Shown one piece after another: positions 59,991 through 64,000 of a stretch of DNA of 64,000 nt. How positions within the stretch are numbered: position 1 is the stretch's first letter; the number at the start of each line of letters is the position of its first letter. The notes beneath the pieces were generated by a model, which saw only the letters and a program-made list of their open reading frames with translations, searched no databases and was not told the origin of the DNA. The position numbers were made by a program, and so were the translations under genes. This stretch comes from Microbacterium sp. AG1240. GTDB lineage: Bacteria; Actinomycetota; Actinomycetes; Actinomycetales; Microbacteriaceae. Location of the stretch: the NCBI RefSeq assembly GCF_003635115.1, contig NZ_RBXJ01000001.1, positions 1,674,001 to 1,738,000 of the forward strand, given 5' to 3'.

Positions 59991-61349
59991 TCGACTCTCG
60001 ATCGGCGCCGTGATGCGCGTTGCGGGAATGCCGCCGACGAGGGCGATCAGGGTCGACAGGAGGAAGGCTCCCACGAACGCCGGGGCTCCCCCGCCGAGGG
60101 CCACGACGACGATTCCCGCCGCGGCGATCGCGGTCGCCGCACCCGTCGCCTCGGCGATCGACAGGGCCGCGGAGTTGCGCCCCTGGTCGGCCTCCGTCGA
60201 GGCGGCCAGCATCAGCATCGTGATGCGCGGATACAGGAGCCCCATCCCGCCGCCGCCGAGCGTCCACGCGACGATGAGCACGATCGGCGGCAGGTGCAGG
60301 GCGACACCGGCGGTCACGACGGCCATCGAGACGATCGTGATCGCCAGTCCGCCACCGAGGATGCGACGAGCACCCCAGCGATCGCCCACGCGCCCCTGCG
60401 CCTCCGAACCGGCCGCCCACATCACGGCGGCTCCCGTGAGGGCGAGCCCCGCCCAGATCGGCGAGAACCCGTAGAGGTCGATGAAGACGTAGGGAACGTA
60501 GATCTCCGCGCTGAAGAAGGCGCCGGCCACCGCCCCGCGCAGCAGGATCACGCTCGGCAGGCCGCGGCCGCTCCGCAGCGTCCGCGGCGGAAGGAGCGGT
60601 CGGATCGCCACCACCACGACGACCGCGCCCACGATGACGAGGAGGACCGCACCCGTCCCCGACTCCGCGGCGATGCTCAGGACGAGCACGCCCGCGGCGA
60701 CGGCCATGGACCACAGGAGACGAGCGAGGAACGGAGCGCGCTCGGCGTCGTCCGCGGAACGCAACTCGGGGCGGGACAGGCGGGGCAGCAGCAGAGCGTA
60801 GGCCGCGGCGGACAGCACCACGACCCCGAGGAACACCCACCGCCAGTGGAGAAGCTCGGTCACCGCCCCCGCGAGGAACGGTCCGACCAGCGCCGGAAGC
60901 ACCCAGGCCGCCGCGAACGCGGCGAGGATACGACCGTGCAGAGCCGACGGGTAGACCCGCGCGATGACGACGTAGAGCGACACGGTCATGCCCCCGGCGC
61001 CCAGACCCTGAAGCAGCCGGCCCACGATCAACGCGACCATGTCGGGGGCCAGGCCCGCCACCAGGAGACCCGCGACGAACAGCGCGACGGCCGCCGAGAG
61101 CGGCACCGCCGGCCCCGAACGATCGGCCCACGACCCGGCGCACACCATTCCGATCACCGACGTCGCCAGCGTGCCGGCGAACGCGAGCGCGTACAGCGAC
61201 TGCCCGTCGAGGTCCGCGGCGATGACGGGCATCACCGTCGTGACGGCGAGGCTCTCGAGCGCGGCGAGGAACACCAGGGCGACCGAGCCGAGGCTCACCC
61301 ACCCGAACGGCGACCGCCAGATGCCGGGCCCGTGGGACCGGTCGCTCAC
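59970..61349 (-). CDS. MFS transporter
   Basis: A 459-residue major facilitator with 14 or so helices. The GSWADRSGP loop near residue 72 matches the family motif between helices 2 and 3, and VGRLLQGLGAGGM lies near 115. It resembles DHA-type multidrug exporters. Its neighbours make siderophore or sulfur-compound export possible, but no substrate is shown. ATG at 61349 overlaps the stop of the PatB-like gene by four bases; its own stop lies inside the iron box of the SIP gene. Confidence 0.92.
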   Translation of the reverse strand: MSDRSHGPGIWRSPFGWVSLGSVALVFLAALESLAVTTVMPVIAADLDGQSLYALAFAGTLATSVIGMVCAGSWADRSGPAVPLSAAVALFVAGLLVAGLAPDMVALIVGRLLQGLGAGGMTVSLYVVIARVYPSALHGRILAAFAAAWVLPALVGPFLAGAVTELLHWRWVFLGVVVLSAAAYALLLPRLSRPELRSADDAERAPFLARLLWSMAVAAGVLVLSIAAESGTGAVLLVIVGAVVVVVAIRPLLPPRTLRSGRGLPSVILLRGAVAGAFFSAEIYVPYVFIDLYGFSPIWAGLALTGAAVMWAAGSEAQGRVGDRWGARRILGGGLAITIVSMAVVTAGVALHLPPIVLIVAWTLGGGGMGLLYPRITMLMLAASTEADQGRNSAALSIAEATGAATAIAAAGIVVVALGGGAPAFVGAFLLSTLIALVGGIPATRITAPIESRLEHPGR

Positions 61350-62521
61350 CTGCTCACGAGGGCGCCGACGCGCTCGACGGCCTCACGCAGCACGTCGGGC
61401 GAGCATCCGAAGTTGATGCGCACGTGACCGGCCCCCTCGGTTCCGAAGTACGGGCCGACGTGGAACGCCACCTTGGCCTCCCGGCGGATCTTCGCCGCGG
61501 GATTGTCGCCCCACCCGAGCTCCGTCAGGTCGACCCAGCCCAGGAAGCCCGCGTCGGGTATGCGGTAGCGAGCGGCGGGCACGTGCTCGGCCAGCAGGTC
61601 GGCGAGCAACCGTCGGTTGTCGTCGAGGGCGGCGTGCAATCCGTCGAGCCACTCGTCGCTCTCCGGCGAGAAGGCGGCGATTCCGGCGAGGGCGCCCCAC
61701 AGGCCCGTGCGCCACTCCACTTCCCACGGCAGCGCCTTCACGACCGCCGCGGTGCGCTCGTCCGCGGTCACCATGAGCGCGCACTTCAACCCGGCGAGGT
61801 TGAACGCCTTGCTGGCGCTGGTGACCGCATAGCCGATGCGCGCGGCGTCGTCGGACGCATCGAGGAAGGGCGTGAACCGCTCCCCGGGGTGGACGAGCGG
61901 CGAGTGGATCTCGTCACTGACGACGGCGGCGCCGTGGTGTGCGGCGATGCGCGCGAGCTCGGCGAGATCGGCGCGGGTGTGCACCGTCCCGGTGGGGTTG
62001 TGCGGGTTGCACAGCAGCACGGCACGGGCGCCGGCCGCCAGCGCCGCCTCGATCCCGGGCAGGTCGAGACGCCAACGGCCGTCTGCGTCATCGACCGACG
62101 GAGCCACGAGAGGCACCCGCTCGACCTCGGCGCCGGCCTCGCGCACGGTGTCGAAGAAGGGCGGGTACACCGGCGGGGTGATCACGACACGGTCGCCGGG
62201 CGAGGTCACCGCCCGAAGGAGCTCGACGACGCCGACCATCACGTCGCCGGTGGTGCGCACCCGCGCCGGGTCGACGGTCCATCCGAACCGGCGCTCCGCG
62301 AAGCCTGCGAAAGCCCGTGCGATGCCCGGATCCGGCGGTGTGTAGCCGGTGTCCCCGAGACGGACCGCCCGCTCGAGCGCGGCCGAGATGGCCGGCGCGA
62401 GCGGGAAGTCGGTCTCCGCCACGAAGAGCGGGAGGATGTCGGCGGGATAGGTCCGCCACTTGGAGCTGGAACGCTGCCGGAGTTCGTCGAGGGGAAGGGC
62501 GCGAAGGGGCGTGACGCTCAT
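61346..62521 (-). CDS. MalY/PatB family PLP-dependent C-S lyase / aminotransferase
   Basis: A 391-residue fold-type I PLP enzyme. SLRPD-type N-terminus, DVMVGVVELL near residue 90, CNPHNPTG near 170, and the PLP Lys in SASKAFNLAGLKCA near 230 are visible; an Arg near 375 (VRINFG) binds the substrate carboxylate. Related enzymes cleave cystathionine or act as aminotransferases. ATG at 62521 is six bases after TAGGCT, so it begins a leaderless unit with the MFS gene. Confidence 0.92.
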   Translation of the reverse strand: MSVTPLRALPLDELRQRSSSKWRTYPADILPLFVAETDFPLAPAISAALERAVRLGDTGYTPPDPGIARAFAGFAERRFGWTVDPARVRTTGDVMVGVVELLRAVTSPGDRVVITPPVYPPFFDTVREAGAEVERVPLVAPSVDDADGRWRLDLPGIEAALAAGARAVLLCNPHNPTGTVHTRADLAELARIAAHHGAAVVSDEIHSPLVHPGERFTPFLDASDDAARIGYAVTSASKAFNLAGLKCALMVTADERTAAVVKALPWEVEWRTGLWGALAGIAAFSPESDEWLDGLHAALDDNRRLLADLLAEHVPAARYRIPDAGFLGWVDLTELGWGDNPAAKIRREAKVAFHVGPYFGTEGAGHVRINFGCSPDVLREAVERVGALVSR

Positions 62522-62527
62522 CCCGCG

Positions 62528-62533
62528 AGCCTA
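62528..62533 (-). promoter_or_regulatory. candidate leaderless -10 of the patB-like gene (TAGGCT)
   Basis: Read on the minus strand, TAGGCT ends six bases before the ATG at 62521, directly after the sufT terminator hairpin. Confidence 0.5.
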
Positions 62534-62553
62534 CCCGCGCCCTCCGGGCCGGG
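62534..62553 (-). terminator. GC hairpin after sufT
   Basis: CCCG/CGGG and GCCC/GGGC pair around a 3-base loop with one bulged base, 13 bases downstream of the sufT stop on the minus strand. No T-tract. It separates the suf operon from the patB-like gene. Confidence 0.5.
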
Positions 62554-62565
62554 TGGGGTCGTGCG

Positions 62566-62895
62566 TCAGATGGCGAAACCGAGCGCGCGCATCATGTCGC
62601 GCCCGTCGTCGGTGATGCGCTCGGGGCCCCACGGCGGCATCCAGACCCAGTTGATCCGGAATCGGTCCACCACGTTGTCCAGCGCCTGTGCGGTCTGCTC
62701 CTCGAGGACGTCGGTGAGGGGGCACCCGGCGGAGGTGAGCGTCATGTGGATGATCAACGCATCGTTCTCGTCGTCCCACGCGAGGTCGTAGATGAGACCG
62801 AGGTCGACGACGTTGATCCCCAGCTCGGGGTCCATCACGTCCTTCAGCGCCTCGGTGACCTCGTCGTACTTGTCGGCCGTGATCGTTGCGGTCAT
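62566..62895 (-). CDS. sufT: iron-sulfur assembly factor SufT (DUF59)
   Basis: A 109-residue protein of the MIP18/DUF59 family. DPELGINVVDLGLIYDL near residue 20 and TSAGCPLTDVL near 52 with the conserved Cys are diagnostic, and WMPPWGPERI lies near 85. It helps maturation of iron-sulfur proteins. ATG at 62895 lies nine bases after the sufC stop, so it is the distal gene of the suf operon. Confidence 0.94.
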   Translation of the reverse strand: MTATITADKYDEVTEALKDVMDPELGINVVDLGLIYDLAWDDENDALIIHMTLTSAGCPLTDVLEEQTAQALDNVVDRFRINWVWMPPWGPERITDDGRDMMRALGFAI

Positions 62896-62904
62896 GTAAC
62901 GATT

Positions 62905-63675
62905 CTACGCTTCCACGGGGCTGTCGGCCGGGATGAACCGGTCGTAACCCTCGTTCTCGAGTCGGTCGGCGAGCTCGGGGCCGCCTTCTTCGACGATCCG
63001 GCCGGCGACGATCACGTGCACGAAGTCGGGGCGGATGTAGCGGAGGATGCGGGTGTAGTGGGTGATCAGGAGCACACCGAGGTCGCTCTTGCCCTTGGCG
63101 CGGTTGACGCCTTCCGAGACGATCTTGAGCGCGTCGACGTCGAGTCCCGAGTCGGTCTCGTCGAGGACCGCGATCTTCGGCTGGAGGAGTTCGAGCTGGA
63201 GGATCTCGTGGCGCTTCTTCTCGCCGCCGGAGAATCCCTCGTTGACGTTGCGCTGGGCGAACTTGTCGTCCATGCGGAGGTCCTTCATCGAGGCCTTGAC
63301 GTCCTTGGTCCAGGACCGGATGCTGGGCGCCTCGCCGTCGATCGCGGTCTTCGCCGTGCGGAGGAAGTTCGTCACCGTGACGCCGGGGATCTCGACGGGG
63401 TACTGCATCGCGAGGAACAGGCCCGCGCGGGCGCGCTCGTCGACGGTCATCGCGAGGACGTCGTCGCCGTCGAGCGTGATGGACCCACTCGTGACGGTGT
63501 ACTTGGGGTGACCGGCGATCGTGTAGGCGAGCGTCGACTTGCCCGAGCCGTTCGGGCCCATGATCGCGTGGGTCTCGCCCGTGCGGATGGTCAGCGTGAC
63601 GCCGTTGAGGATCGGGGTGGTGCCCGCATCCGTCTCAACGGTGACGTGGAGGTCTCGGATCTCGAGAACAGTCAT
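62905..63675 (-). CDS. sufC: Fe-S cluster assembly ATPase SufC
   Basis: A 256-residue ABC-type ATPase of the SUF machine. Walker A is GPNGSGKST near residue 39, the signature is FSGGEKKRHEI near 151, Walker B is AVLDETDSGLD near 170, and the switch His is in LITHYTRI. SufC works with SufB and SufD to build clusters. ATG at 63675 has AAGGAAA upstream. It follows the Rieske ferredoxin gene by 14 bases. Confidence 0.97.
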   Translation of the reverse strand: MTVLEIRDLHVTVETDAGTTPILNGVTLTIRTGETHAIMGPNGSGKSTLAYTIAGHPKYTVTSGSITLDGDDVLAMTVDERARAGLFLAMQYPVEIPGVTVTNFLRTAKTAIDGEAPSIRSWTKDVKASMKDLRMDDKFAQRNVNEGFSGGEKKRHEILQLELLQPKIAVLDETDSGLDVDALKIVSEGVNRAKGKSDLGVLLITHYTRILRYIRPDFVHVIVAGRIVEEGGPELADRLENEGYDRFIPADSPVEA

Positions 63676-63689
63676 GTCGGTTTCCTTAC

Positions 63690-64000
63690 TCAGTTCGTGG
63701 GACGCGTGACGGTGGGATCGACGAGCACGTCGTCTCCCTCGATCGTCACCACGTAGACGGGGACCGGCTCGTAGGCCGGGAGATTCAGCGGGTGCCCGGT
63801 GGTCAGCGAGAACGCCGACCCGTGCGCCCAGCACTCGAGCGTGTCGCCGTCGACGAAACCCTCGGCGAGCGACACCTCTCCGTGCGTGCAGGTGTCGCCG
63901 ATGGCGTGCACCTCGCCGTTGCCGTCGAGGACGACGGCCATCGGCACGCCGTCGACCTCGACGCGCAGGGCGGCGTCCTGCTCCAGCTCGCTCAGCGCGC
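63690..64000 (-). CDS. Rieske [2Fe-2S] ferredoxin of the suf operon (5' end outside window)
   Basis: The C-terminal 102 residues of a small Rieske ferredoxin; the frame continues past the right edge of the window, so the start is not seen. Cluster ligands are CTHG near the centre and CWAHGS 18 residues later, giving two Cys and two His. Such ferredoxins, annotated as non-heme oxygenase ferredoxin subunits, sit between sufD and sufC in actinobacterial suf operons and may supply electrons to cluster assembly. sufB and sufD are expected just beyond the edge. Confidence 0.93.
   Translation of the reverse strand, partial: ALSELEQDAALRVEVDGVPMAVVLDGNGEVHAIGDTCTHGEVSLAEGFVDGDTLECWAHGSAFSLTTGHPLNLPAYEPVPVYVVTIEGDDVLVDPTVTRPTN

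Noticed and set aside
59031..61427. A 798-codon open frame on the plus strand
   Set aside because: It lies antisense to the SIP and MFS genes, which have clear family motifs, and its own translation is low-complexity and Arg/Gly/His-rich.
1..64000. CRISPR arrays, rRNA genes, insertion sequences, prophage or classic defence systems
   Set aside because: No spaced direct repeats, rRNA sequence, transposase, integrase or phage structural gene could be recognised; coding is nearly continuous and mostly housekeeping.

Overview
The window is a contiguous piece of a high-GC actinobacterial chromosome, most likely from the family Microbacteriaceae and probably Microbacterium. This rests on the very GC-rich coding sequence with many GTG starts, on lineage marker proteins (an RbpA-type RNA polymerase-binding protein, a PafB/PafC pair, HelY helicase, DUF6458, DUF3099, type B L31) and on gene order typical of that family. 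About 71 protein genes and one tRNA gene are supported. They fill nearly the whole window: no gene-free stretch reaches 300 bases, and the largest gap, about 220 bases, lies upstream of tRNA-Leu. I see no rRNA, insertion sequence, prophage or CRISPR array.

Layout. 1-11 kb is the most accessory part: an ASCH protein, DUF998 and HdeD membrane proteins, two alpha/beta hydrolases, a GNAT acetyltransferase, a TetR regulator divergent from a membrane-anchored type B carboxylesterase, and a Ser/Thr kinase-lipoprotein-AEC transporter cluster. 11-16.8 kb holds an S9 peptidase/SDR pair, an NfeD-SPFH-GDPD cluster and rbpA. 16.9-28 kb is an information and secretion block: lnt-helY-tatC-tatA-pafC-pafB, then an FKBP-like lipoprotein, trmI, a HAD phosphatase and a PAC2 protein. 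The proteasome genes that flank pafBC in other actinobacteria are absent. 28.8-35.8 kb carries a second kinase-lipoprotein-membrane protein locus, uppP, an M20 peptidase, tRNA-Leu(GAG) and a VIT1-type metal transporter. 35.9-44.9 kb has an SF2 helicase, SGNH hydrolase, SpoU methyltransferase, sirtuin, histidine phosphatase, Lrp regulator, DMT exporter, CGNR regulator, hydrolase and DEDD exonuclease. 44.9-55 kb has rpmE2, an ABC ATPase, divergent glycogen genes glgA/glgC, luxS, serB, fabG, DUF4190/DUF3099 proteins, SURF1, an ABC-F protein and bioY. 55-64 kb runs on the minus strand: a siderophore-iron import operon, an MFS exporter, a PatB-type C-S lyase, and the end of a suf iron-sulfur operon (sufT, sufC, Rieske ferredoxin) cut by the window edge.

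How it works together. Two regulatory themes can be read directly. First, at least 18 genes, mostly first genes of transcription units, have a TANNNT hexamer ending 6 to 8 bases before the start codon. This is the layout of leaderless actinobacterial transcripts, while downstream genes have Shine-Dalgarno sequences or 4-base stop/start overlaps. Second, the siderophore-uptake operon starts at such a promoter, and a near-consensus DtxR/IdeR iron box covers its -10 region. The neighbouring iron-sulfur assembly genes make the right end of the window an iron-handling region.

Nothing here is clearly a new defence or mobile system. The less explained items are an AT-rich palindrome in a convergent gap near 4.1 kb, an over-used GCAGCATCC 9-mer, a 34-base dyad before the SDR/S9 pair, a likely TetR operator before an unusual membrane-fused esterase, and two kinase loci with unknown lipoproteins.
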